Source of the DNA: Erythroxylum novogranatense
Taxonomy: Eukaryota > Streptophyta > Magnoliopsida > Malpighiales > Erythroxylaceae
DNA length: 64,000 nt
Assembly: GCA_029891385.1 (NCBI GenBank)
Contig: CM057230.1
Span: forward strand, 15,823,372-15,887,371
Direction of reading: 5' to 3'
Position numbers and translations under genes: made by a program. The notes below the pieces were generated by a model. That model ran no database searches. It had not been told where the DNA came from and saw only the letters and a program-made list of their open reading frames with translations. Shown here piece by piece: positions 1 through 11,619 of this stretch (position 1 is its first letter; every line of letters starts with the position of its first letter).

Positions 1-1678
1 ATTTAGTAAGATTAATCTAGTTATATGGAAAATAATACTAATTTAGTTGCCAATTATCCAATCCTTAAAGCTTTTTTTATCCATAATCCATTCAGCACTT
101 CATTTTTTTGCTAAAAATTGATAAAAACGGAATCAAATTGGCCAAAAGTAGCACTTAAAAGGCAGTTGAAGACCCTAAAGTGAAGAGTAAACATTGTTAA
201 CTTCTACATCAGGAAGGAAATGATTAGATTACAGCAATACAATTATTGAGAGTACTAAGCATCAAAATAGAGGATTAGCATATAGTCATGCATGGCTTAG
301 AATTAGAGATGGTAATGGCATGACTCCCCTAAGGTGCAGTTTGAGTTTAGTCATGGTTGGATGGGTTCAAATCACTTTAAATTTCGTTTTTTTGATCTTA
401 ACCCTTGAAAATTTAAAAATCAAAGCGATATTAATTTAAATATTTAAAATAAAAAAGATATTATTTTCATCTAAACATTTGAAATGCTCACATTAAATTT
501 TAGGTTGATCCCTCAAGCTCAAATCAAAATCGAATCCTAATCAATTCAAAATTAATCTATTGACTTTAAGCTTGTTGAACTGATTTTACTATCTCTAATT
601 AGATTCCTCAACAAATGAGTTTATTGAGTAACTAAAGATCCTCCATTAGCAAGCTACCAATGAAAGTGATAAATGGTTTAATATTTTGTTGATTTTTATA
701 ATCATTAATTAATATTATATAAATTATTTTTGTACATGAATACAAAATTTAGATATTTTAGATGCTATTAATTATATTGATCATGAAAACATTGAAAATA
801 ATATTTTATTTAAAGAGAATCAAAATTTTATTCTTAGAGAGAGTTAAACATTAAATTACAAAATTTTAATAAAATTAATCTTTTAACGTTGTGGACCAAT
901 GGAAAACTATAAAATTTTAAAACACAAAATTTGTGATATATCTTTTATGTTTTGTTTGATGTTTCGTTTGTGATATTTTTTTTATGTTATCTACGATGGA
1001 TGGATGAGAAGGACAATTAACATAAACAAACATTGATAATTAACTCTTAAAATAAAATCACTTTGAAATGTTATACAAGTTCTTATCTCTTTCAAACATC
1101 AATTTAGAGAACAAAAGGTGTTTCCATTCTTCTAAGTGTTATTAATTTCATTTCAATTTTCATGATGTTGAAGAAAAAATTAATGATTTGTGATATAAAG
1201 TGGCCTTTGCAATAATATCTAAGAGAATGACCATCAACTACTTGACTGTCTCTACTTTAAAACTAAACAAATTTACCTTAATTTGTCGGTGCTTAGGAAG
1301 GCATATTGGAAGCTGCTAATCACTATCTCCAAGATAAGGTGATGATAGAATAACTCATGAATTTGTGCTCTCAAGTTATTTTTGTTAACATATGCATGCC
1401 TTGTTTTTGGTTCTGTTGCAGATAGAGAGTGTCGAGATAACAAACATTATGCCGTTAACTACAACTATTCCATATCCACTAACTATACACAATGAGATAT
1501 TTCAGTTATAGTTTAGTATTAATAATTGTGTATTATTATAAGGTGTCTTACTAGCTTTCTTGATTATTGGAAGTGTAATTGTCGTTAATAATGTATTGTC
1601 ACTCAAATACTATGGTTATGGTTATGGTTATGTGAAATAACAATTTTCCTAACAAAAGGTGCTGTATTAATTCATATT
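1..1678. other. AT-rich intergenic DNA, no gene seen
   Basis: No reading frame of meaningful length and no recognisable protein similarity. The stretch is AT-rich with short simple runs, including four TATGGT-like units near 1614-1632. It is the original left flank of the Copia element that begins at 1679; its last five bases (ATATT) form the left target-site duplication. Confidence 0.6.
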
Positions 1679-2083
1679 TGTTAAGATATGTGTTATGATA
1701 TTTTGGATATTGTTTGTAATCGAACACCTTTGGTTATTTGTGAAATTTCATTATGACAACTATTTTACCTTATGTGTGATTCTTTGAAGATTAGGTTTAC
1801 TTGGAATAAAATCCTAGTCAAAATAGGATTTAATTGCAATAAAATCACCATATCTTAATTAAGATAAGATATAGATTTTTGGTGATTTTTGGACTCTCTT
1901 GATAGCCTATTTCGGTAATCATATCTATCTAACTCAACTGGATATTTTCGGTGATTTCATCTAGAATTGGCAGTTGCATTTTCTACCTATTGTGTGAATT
2001 TTTTTGGACCTTATTGTGTGGGAAAAACAACCAGAATATAGTGACTTGGCAGCTATAATTTTGGGTATTTTGAGTTATCTTTA

Positions 2084-2328
2084 GGGGGCGTTTGGTTTGA
2101 GGGTTTGGAAATGAAGGAATGGAATAATTGTAAAACATAGTGTTTGCTTTGGAGTTTTTAATTCCAAGGGAATAGATTTATTCCATTAAGTTTGAGAATC
2201 TACTAAACCCTCCAAATGGGGTGGGTATCAAGTTTTCATTCCAATCTAGTGGTTATTATTTATACCTCCCCACATAAGAATTTTATTTTAATTATATTAC
2301 TCATCACTCATCATCATCATCATCATCT

Positions 2329-2392
<64 letters not shown>

Positions 2393-2401
2393 GTTTTAAA
2401 C

Positions 2402-2433
<32 letters not shown>

Positions 2434-2578
2434 GTTATTATTTATTATAAATTTAACATTCTTAATAATAATAATATTATTATTATATATTATTATTATT
2501 AATTATTAATTAATGTTCTTATTATTATTATTTATTATTATAAATTTTAAACTTATTATTATTATTATTATCCTTATT

Positions 2579-2651
<73 letters not shown>

Positions 2652-2710
2652 GATGATGATGATTATTATTATTATTATTATTATTATTATCATCATCATC
2701 ATCATCATCA

Positions 2711-2768
<58 letters not shown>

Positions 2769-3138
2769 CTGAAATTAATTATCTTATTATTATTTTTATT
2801 TTTATTAATGTTATTATATGAAATTAATTATCTTATTATTATTATTATTAATTTTTTTATTATTATTAATTTTATTATACGAAATTAATTATCTTATTAT
2901 TATTATTATTAATTTTGTAATAATAATAATAAATATGATATGAAAAATGGTATTATATTATCTTTCATTCCCATTAATGCAACAGATTAAACAACATTAT
3001 TGGTATTAATACAGAAACCTAAGTTACAAACCAAACATCATTTTTTATTTTTCATACTCATTCCCATTCCCATTCTCATTCCCTTATACTATTATACCCA
3101 TATCCATACCCAACCCCGTGCTCAAACCAAACGCCCCC
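2084..3138. mobile_element. PIF/Harbinger (Tourist-like) MITE with microsatellite expansion
   Basis: The ends are terminal inverted repeats: GGGGGCGTTTGGTTTGAG at the left and its exact reverse complement at the right. They are flanked by the 3-bp duplication TTA (2081-2083 and 3139-3141), as expected for PIF/Harbinger elements. The empty site survives in the other LTR of the host element near 21672. It has no coding capacity. Most of the interior (about 2305-2936) is ATT/ATC/TTC trinucleotide repeat. At 1055 bp it is long for a MITE because of this expansion. Confidence 0.85.
2305..2936. repeat. Compound (ATT)n/(ATC)n/(TTC)n microsatellite
   Basis: Long runs of ATT interrupted by ATC and TTC blocks, with a repeated GAAATTAATTATCTTATT unit near 2770-2900. 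It lies wholly inside the MITE. Length is likely to vary between individuals and assemblies. Confidence 0.95.
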
Positions 3139-3546
3139 TTAGTAGCTGATTTTTTTGGTGATTCTATCCAGATTTGTAGTTGGGTTTTCTTCGGGGGTTG
3201 TGAGATTTTCAAGTCTATTAAATTATTGTCTTTTATGTGTGAACCTCCAAAAGATTGTGTTGGATTTGTAGCTCCACTGCTTGTAACATTTTAGTAATGA
3301 AACGTTTGTTTATTTAATGATTTTTCTGCTGATGTGTATGGGATATTTCAGTGACAATATTAAAGTTTTACAACAAATTTCTTGGTAGACAACTTCTCAT
3401 TTTTCGTTGATGAAGCTGCATTGTTAAGGGAGTCGTTTTCTTATTTCAAGTGTTTTTGTTTATATCCTTATTATTTAAATCACTTGAGTTATTTAATTCT
3501 TATCTTTATTGTTAAACATTGTTGAGAAAACCCTCTATTGATGTTA

Positions 3547-4266
3547 CCATTACTAGAATTTTCAATATGGGCAGAGTGTAGAGTCCACTAACAAGAATTA
3601 GGCTTGAGTCAATCTTTGTCAAAATAACTAGAACTAGTCATTTGGATAGTTGACGCTTACCACTTATAAATCCTTTAACATTTTTATGTTCAGTTAATAT
3701 GAGATACTACAACACTCTCCCTCAAGTGCAACTAGAACTGGACATCTAGTTGTCACTTGAAATAAATGCAGTGGTAATCGAACCGAGCCACTGGGACTAG
3801 ACATCTAGACAAATAATCGAAAAATTAATAATCCGGACCAAACCGACTTTAATACCATATTAGAATTGAGATTGGGTCAACTATTGCCAAAATAACTAAA
3901 ACTAATTATTTGGATAGTTGGCCCTCATCACTTATAAATCCTTTAATATTTTCATATTTAGTCAATATGAAATACTCTAATACTCCCCCTCAAGTGTAAC
4001 TGGGGACTAGACATCTAGTTGTCACTTGAAATAAACATAGTGGTAACCAAACTGGACTGCAAAGACTGAACACCCAAATGGACAACCATCATCTCTGATA
4101 TCATATTAGGATTTTTAATATGGGTAGAGTATAGAGTCCACTAATAAGAATTGAGCTTGGGTCAATCATTGTCAAAATAACTAGAATTAGTTATTTGGAT
4201 AGTTGACCCTTACCATTTGTAAACCCTTTAACACTTTTATGTTTAGTAATATGTGATACTCTAATA
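3547..4266. repeat. Unclassified 0.72-kb insertion with three internal repeat copies
   Basis: This segment is absent from the matching place in the right LTR (near 22080-22090), so it inserted after the host element. It holds three diverged copies of a unit of about 150 bp, near 3552, 3863 and 4108. The units share stretches such as TTGTCAAAATAACTAGAA and GGATAGTTG, separated by sequence containing CTCAAGTG and ACATCTAGTTGTCACTTG. No coding frame and no clear target duplication were found. It could be a TRIM-like or tandem LTR-derived element; the class is not established. Confidence 0.55.
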
Positions 4267-4633
4267 AGCATAAGGTAGTCGTGCTGCTTGAGAATAATTT
4301 ACTTTCACGGGTTGTGAGGACGAGGGATAATGTCAAAGGTTGGATGAGTCGGTTATGTAATGGCTTGAGTAAAAATATTGTTGTATCGATCACAAGTAAA
4401 AGTTGTTTAAGTTGGGAAAGGGCCCCACAGACGTAGGTAAGATGTGCTGAACTGTATTATCAAATATCGAGTATTGATTTGTTTATTTTGTGCTTCATTT
4501 TTTGTTTTCTTTTGTGCTAAAAATTGACAATTATTGAAACATTTGTTTTATATCAAGCAACCAACAGATACAATTCAAAGCAACTACGACAGGATCATAA
4601 TTTTGTGAAACTACATTCTTTCAAATTTTCAGT

Positions 4634-4647
4634 TAGTATCAGAACCT
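4634..4647 (+). other. Primer-binding-site-like sequence of the SIRE-like element
   Basis: TAGTATCAGAACCT two bases after the LTR end resembles the usual plant PBS TGGTATCAGAGC (initiator tRNA-Met) with substitutions. Both the position and the similarity support the LTR boundary. Confidence 0.6.
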
Positions 4648-4704
4648 GGGTCATCAAATCAGAACTTGGTACGCCAATTTGGTGCAAATTTGTATTTCAC
4701 AATT

Positions 4705-6715
4705 ATGGTTACAAGTGAAGGGGCATAAATTACTAGGTCATCTTTGTTAGATGATTCAAATTATTCTACAGGGAAATCATGGATGAGAGCATTCATTCAG
4801 GCACAAGGAACAAAAGCATGGAACTCAATTCTAAATGGCTAGACACATCCAGTGGCAATCGATGAAAAGGGAGAAACAGTACTTAAAGATCCATCTAAAT
4901 GGACAAGGGTTGAAGAAGAAGGAGCACTTGGAAATTCTCAAGCAATGCATGATATCTTTAGTGTAGTAGATGAAGGTTGCTTTGCTATGATATCAGCATG
5001 CGAATCGGAAAAAGAAGCATGGGACACTCTACAAATACTACATAAGGGATAAAAATTCATGATAAATTCGAAACTCCAGATGTTGGCCGCTAGAATTGAA
5101 GAGCTAAAGATGGATGAAAGCAAAACTATTGGAGAGTTCCATGAGAGACTGCATGATATTGCAAACTAAGCACATCAATTTGGGATGAAGTATTTAAATT
5201 TGAAACTCATCAAGAAGAAATTGAAATCATTGCCTTCGAGATTCATACCAAAAATTGTAGCCATTGAAGAAACTCATGATATCAACGGATTATCTTTGGA
5301 TAAAGTAATTGGAATTCTTACTAACTTTGTAATGAATTTGTTGAGAGATAAGCAAAAGAAGAACAAAGGATTGCATTGCAAGTTGAGGTTGGAAAATCTG
5401 TAAATGACTTAGGAGATGAATCCAATGAGAATGAAGATATGGAGTTATTGACAAGAAATTTTAACAAGTGGTTAAAGAAGTTGAAGAAAGATAGACCCGG
5501 TTTTAGGTAAAATGGTGGGAGCTCATCAATAATAATTTCAAGCAATAAGTTAAAATTCAAAAGGGTAAAAGAAAGGTGAAGAAAATTTAATGTCATGAAT
5601 GTGAAGGTTTCGGCCATGTGCAAGCGAAATGTACTAACACTTTGAAGAAGAGAAAAGGAAAGTCTTGCATGAATACTTGGAGTAAGAATGAATTTGGAAA
5701 TGAGTATGGTAGCGAAGAAGAATTTGTGAGTAATAATGTTGCATTAGTTGCTTTATATAGGCAGAAGTCTAGTTGCTTGTTTAACAACAACTTGAAAAGA
5801 AATTGACGAAGAAAACGAAGATGAATCAGTCCAAAATTCTAGCAAAAAAAAAAACAAATGAATTAGTTGTAGTTTCAGTTCATATTATAAAAGTGATGAT
5901 AATGATTTGAATTACAAAAGGGAGGATATTTGCACAGCTTATGAGTTAATGTCTACTAAATGGGTCCAAACATGTAAAAAGAATGAGAAGCTAAAGAAGG
6001 AAAACTCTACCACGAAGAACATCATTCAAAATCTACATAAGAAGTTGTTATCTACAATAAATAAGCTAAATGAAACAAAGTTGAAGCTGGTCAATACAGA
6101 AAAAGGGATAATAATATTAAATGGAGGTACGAAAAAGTTAGAAAAGTTGCTAGAAATGGGTAAGGTTAAAGAAAACTTGCAAAGTATTGGCTATAATGGT
6201 GAATATTTTAAGTCGAATGATGAGAAAAGTGGTACAACCAGATCTGTCCAAGGAGAAACTTTAAGGAGGAAACAAAAATTTATACCTACTTATCACTTTT
6301 GTGGGTAACTAGGCACATAAGACCAAGTTGTTACAAATGATATTTCAGAGGGCTCAAAACCAAAAGTCCAGATATTCTATGATGAATTTCCAGCAGCAAT
6401 TTATGTTACCTAAACATACGTGGTTTAGTAAGGGTGAAAGAAGCTACTTGATAGATTATCAAAGTTGTATGGATGACCATGTTACTTTTGGAGATGGAAA
6501 GAAGTTCACGGTTATTAGAAGAGGAATCCTTTGTGTGGATGGTTTAAAAACAAACTTGGTGGTAGAAGAAAACTTTCAAACTGAGCCTAAAAAATTAGAA
6601 AAGAGACACAACAAAACTAAAATCAGAACAGAAAACTTTCGAAATGAGCCTAAAAAATTAGAAAAGAGATGCAACAAAGCTAAAATCAGAACTGTCCAGA
6701 TTCACAGTTAGTTGC
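4705..6715 (+). pseudogene. Degenerate Copia gag with start of protease region
   Basis: Pieces in shifting frames translate as a Copia capsid: an N-terminal GKSWMRAFIQAQGTKAWNSI-like segment near 4780, then DEKGETVLKDPSKW and SEKEAWDTLQILHKG near 4860-5050. A CX2CX4HX4C zinc knuckle (CHECEGFGHVQAKC) lies at 5591-5632. A lysine-rich coiled region follows at about 5900-6300. Near 6460-6570 is a fragment resembling the segment after the protease aspartate (DDHVTFGDGKKFTVIRRGILCVDGLKTNLV), with the DSG triad itself not readable. Several in-frame stops, including just after position 4720 and directly before the knuckle, make it non-coding. The rest of pol is missing. Confidence 0.75.
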
Positions 6716-7539
6716 TGCTACAAAAGAAACTGTTAAGACAAAGGTATAGTTGGTTGCTTCGGAGGAAGAAACCAACCAGATAATTGATGATAGAGATGAT
6801 GTGACGAGGAATAAGATCAAGTTTGAATTTCATCGAGTGCCACAAATACTGTGTGTTTTACATATTTAAAGTATATTGATTTAAAAAAAAAAGAAAAAAA
6901 ATTCAAAAGAGTTATCGTTTAGGTTTTCTGAGTTTTTCTTTAATAGTTTTATCAGGTTAAGTTGATTGACGTGTGTTAGAGTTTTTCTTTACTTGTTGAA
7001 TGATATATTTGATGTGAAATTGAGGTTTTGCTTGATGATTTGAGAGTTCTGCTTTTAAATTTTGATTAACAGAGTTATGTCAAAAAAATGTTAATGTTTG
7101 GTTGGAGACCTATAAGAAGATTCAAGTTTTCTATGATTTAGGTCTTTAAATTTTTATTTTAGTTTTTTTATATATCGTGGGCTGTATGTGTTTGGACAAT
7201 ATGCTTTCAAATGATTTATGTGAGGGAAAGATTGATTAATTTTGATTCTGATTTGTTAAATGTTTTTTTGGGGTTTCTGAATTTAATAAGTCATATGCGA
7301 ATAACTTTGATGTGAGTAATGATATGTTAGCTAGTGTTTTGATTTATGGTAAATTGTCATCTTGACCTTCTGCTACTGCACTATGTGCTTATGATTATTT
7401 TGCTGTACTTACCGTTGATTGTTATGCCTCTTTATTCGTTAAGATTTATCACAGTGAAGACGTTCTTCATTTTGGAATTGTCTTGTCCTAAGTGGGAGAT
7501 ATATGATTGTTTTTTGTGACTATTCAATTCAGGGGAGAT
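6716..7539. other. Non-coding interior of the SIRE-like element
   Basis: AT-rich sequence with poly-A tracts near 6880 and no similarity to integrase, RT or RNase H in any frame. It lies where pol would be expected to begin, so it marks the pol deletion or replacement. Confidence 0.5.
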
Positions 7540-10500
7540 TTCAAGGTATCTCCATAACTATTAATATAGCATACCACTCTGGTAAGATACGTACCAAACA
7601 TCCTGAGTGATATCCGAGTACATACCCTGCAAGGATAGCATGCTTGAACAATCAACAATCAAACTCGTTACAATTTTTTTTAAAAAATATCACACACATA
7701 TGTAGAAAAATCAATAAACAAATCAGGCCCATTTTTATACACTTTCATTCATAAATGTAACTAAACTTATTAATCAATCTCATTTACAAACCTTTCTAAC
7801 TTGGAAAGTTATTACAAAAATAGAATTGATCAAATACACATGATACAATAATTGCGAAATACACAATTTGATACAAAATTAAAGAAATACAAATGTAGAC
7901 ATGAACTGATCCCAACTTCTATCGCTTACTTGGGTGTAGTAGTTATACTCTAATTTGTCTAATTAGAGATCTTATCTAAGCTTGAAAAATATTCCAAATT
8001 TGAGTTGAGTTTTGTGAACTCAGTGAGTGAACCATCCTCGATAGCTCACTCATATCACATAACACACATTTTTCATGAAATCGTGTAATTCACAACATTT
8101 CATTAATAATCATATAGCATCAAATATCACTTTGATCATTTATTTCACGTTTCACATTTAGAGCAGTCATACAGTTTATTTTAGTCATTCAAAATATACA
8201 TATCAATTTTATATGCAATGAACACGAGACTCACTTTCAATTGTAATTGTTGTGACCGAGTGCCTTTTTATTGGCCCATATCTCTTGTGAATATTGAGCT
8301 TGTATCAGATAATGTCCCATATCCCTTAGTGAATACTAGGTACATTCATAACTGAGTCAAAGACTCTTATCACATTTTGAGTTTTAAGCTTTTTATACTG
8401 GCGACTTCGATTACAACTACCTTTATCTTTATGCATTCATGTAATGAAATGTATCACATTTATTCAGTCAATCAAAAGTGCTAAATATCACACAGTCATA
8501 TTCACTATGATATTCTCGTTCACATTTGTCATCAGACATTGATCCGACATTCAACATATACGTTGAGAATCACTTATTTCATTCATATGCACATTCATTT
8601 TTTTCGAAACTTTGTCCGACATTCAAAATCAAGTTAAGTATCATATATTTCATCAAATTCATATACAAGGAGCACTTCCAATGATTTTTTTACATGCATC
8701 AAACACCTCGGACATTCAATGTCTAGAATCAGTACAATCGCATTCACATTGCATATCAATCATATTAGTAGTCATTCAATGCAGAAATTTAAAACAGAAC
8801 AATAATGAAATAAGACTATCTAGGCCTACTCACAGTACGCTCCAGATCAGCATTAGCTTCCATGATCTGGAAACGTCTAGATGTGGATGTTTTATCCTGC
8901 AAATCAACATCATGCAATACACATTTACACTCATTATTAATTGCACAATCACACGAACACTCAATCATATAAATATGTATATATGTTGTGTATAATGCAT
9001 GCTCAATGACAATCCTGGGTATATTATATAAATTCACATCTTATGCTCATTCTCATTTCATAATTCATATATGTCTAATTGAACTTAGGTTTACACTTCC
9101 TTTGCATATGATCATTCTAAGTTCTCCATTCAATCTTTGCCTTTTGTATGTGTCTAGCTTATTTTTAAGTTTACACTTCAAGAATACTTAGTTATTTGAA
9201 TATCATAACTCAAATTCTCGTCATTCCTTTTCTAACATTATATGCTCTCATAATACCCAATTCTCATTCACATTTACTTAATACATATTACTCAACTCCT
9301 TTGAATCATATATAACTACAATCATATGAACATATTTATTCACATTACACTCATGCCTTTGGTGTTTTGATAACATCAATTCATTCACTAAGTTATAACC
9401 TCTATTATCACTTCAAACACATCACATATTAGTCACTTAATCAAAGCATCATTCTAGGTTCAATTTAAGCTCCATTTAAGCCTTAATTAAGACCAAATGA
9501 CTAGTGAATCTCCATTAGGTGGACATCCATGTTCACTAAGCGAGCCTTCACGGGTCTCTTATAGGAATGATAAATTTTGACCCTTTAAACAACAAAATCC
9601 CTTCTCAGGGTCTTCATAAAAGTTGTAGAAAATGAAGTCCTCTTTTTAATCATACGTAAATGACTTTAATCAGAGTTCTACAGAAAAAATTTCTGCCACT
9701 TTCCCCAACACATATCCAATTGTATCCTTAGTTTCTAGATTTTTAACTCTTTACTTACTACATTCACTACTTTATGCTTGGTCTATCATTTCTAGTTTAA
9801 TTTTCTCATCATTTCCCCATCATTCTAACTCCATTTCAACTCAGTATCATCCATAAGTAAATTATAGTCCATGATTGATCATGAACATTAAAAATAGAAC
9901 ATATACATATATCATCATCAACTTTCTGAACCAGTACTCAATTTCTAGTCAAAATTTTAAACTCTTAAAGACATAATTTGAATTATATATCTTCATGAAA
10001 AATGCATCCATATGTCTCTAATTTAATCTAAATAAAAAATAATTCCATTTGGATATCTATAATTCAAGTTATGGTTCAAATGCAGAAACGTATCCAGTGG
10101 AATTGTTACAACTAACGTATTCCAACCACTCTCTTACAATTTTTTTTATAGATTTTTATAACTTCCAATAATTTATATCTAGCACCTCTTGTACATAGAT
10201 CATCTTTTCTACTTCATTTCCTCTTCATTCTCACCTCAATTTACAACTCAAAACATTCACAAAACAAGTCATGAAAGAATATCGATCATAACCAGAAAAT
10301 AGGACATCATCCATGTCCATTCATTCATCAATTTACATTTTCAATCTATCTCATAATGATCATTATAAATGCCTTCATTTAGCTAACCCAATAATGTCAT
10401 TAATAAACTAAAAAGAAAGACCATAAACCTTTTTATTTTTACACCCACATTACAACTTGTATGTAACTCCATGATCATGATCATTCAATCTCAAATTACT

Positions 10501-11383
10501 CATCATAAATGTTTCATTTAATACTACCCATGGAGATTAATAAGCTACTTACTTGATTTAGCTTCAATGTCTTCAAATCACCGTGAAACCCTAGCTCTCT
10601 AACATATAAGATCATCACAAATGGAGGTGGAGTAGGTTAGGTTTTCTAGTGGTAAGATGGTGAAGACAACAAAAATGGAAGTAGCAAGTGAAGGATAAGA
10701 GCAAGGTCAAAATTAATGCTTGGAAGAAGAGAGTGTCGTAGATGGAGAGAAGAATGAAGAACATGAAGAAGAAGAAGATGAGAGAAGCTAATGTAATTAG
10801 CAAGTGAAAGACTAAACTATGGTCTTTCACTTAATGAATTTTGTGATTTAAAATAAGTGGCATGTCATTTTCTTAAGGTTTCTTCTTGGTCTTTTATTAA
10901 CTAGTCCATTTGTCTCCAATTTTTAACCAAAATTTTCTCTCATTTTTCAATGACACTTGTTATTAAATCCCAATGTCATTTATAAAAATTTTCGTTACCA
11001 TTTGACTCTTATTTCTACTACTATTTATCAATTGTTTTGCTACTTTTTTTCTAGTCCAAAATTATCCTTAAATTTCAAAAAATTCTCAAATTTTTACCAA
11101 AAATTTTGAGTCAATAAATATACTCTGCAAATCAATTTTTAAGTCAATTTTTAACACATAATCCATAATTGCATTATAATCGCATTAAAACAGTCATTTA
11201 TATCTAAAAATGTCAAATGAGTGCATGAACATTTTATTGTAATATATGCAATAATCAAATTTTATGTATGTGTATGCTAACATTATGCATGAGCATGAAA
11301 TGTATTTTTCTAAGCTCTCATTGTTATTTCTCAATTACTGAAATATAAGATTCTAACCCTTAGCATAGAAACGGATTGTTACA
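7540..11383 (-). repeat. Probable solo-LTR-like block of a long-LTR Gypsy element
   Basis: No coding frame. Read on the minus strand, the right edge begins TGTAACAATCCG, typical of long-LTR Gypsy elements that start TGTAAC. The left edge near 7517-7545 is not defined. The right flank (ATTAT) has no clear partner on the left, so a target duplication could not be confirmed. The block is rich in CATTCA/TCACAT-type low-complexity sequence. A solo LTR of about 3.8 kb is possible for chromoviruses, but this could also be native non-coding DNA of the SIRE-like element. Confidence 0.35.
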
Positions 11384-11619
11384 ATTATTCTTACTTTTTG
11401 ACATATTTTTGTCCCAACAGGGAGAATGGATAATTATTGGCTATGGCTAAGATTCTTTTGTTTACTTGGAAAACTTGGATTGTTTGTTTGAATAATTATG
11501 ACTGTTTTTGTTAACTTTGGATTATTGTTTGATATTATGTTAACTTGATTTCATTTGGAATTTATTTGGAACATGATGTTTGATTAAGGGGGAGTTTTGA
11601 TGTGTTATGTGCACTTGAT
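11384..11619. other. 3' interior of the SIRE-like element, interrupted by the Gypsy insertion
   Basis: Non-coding AT-rich sequence containing GGGAGAATGG and AAGGGGGAG purine-rich motifs. It continues after the Gypsy element at 21214-21281, where the polypurine tract and right LTR follow. The last five bases, TTGAT, are the left target duplication of the Gypsy insertion. Confidence 0.6.

Larger units (their letters stand above)
1679..4631 (+). repeat. Left (5') LTR of the SIRE-like Copia element, enlarged by two insertions
   Basis: It aligns with 21282-22423 in three blocks: about 1679-2083, 3142-3546 and 4267-4631. The gaps are the MITE (2084-3138) and the segment 3547-4266. It ends TTTTCA immediately before the PBS-like site. 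No intact promoter motif was assigned. Confidence 0.85.

Noticed and set aside
1614..1632. Telomere-like repeat (TATGGT units)
   Set aside because: Only about four units, and the unit is not the plant telomere repeat TTTAGGG.
2305..2936. Possible CRISPR-like or satellite array
   Set aside because: It is a trinucleotide microsatellite with no spacers, in a plant nuclear context.
8612..9191. Frames of 67-127 codons in the non-coding block
   Set aside because: Translations are Ile/His/Ser-rich low complexity from CATTCA-type sequence and match no family.
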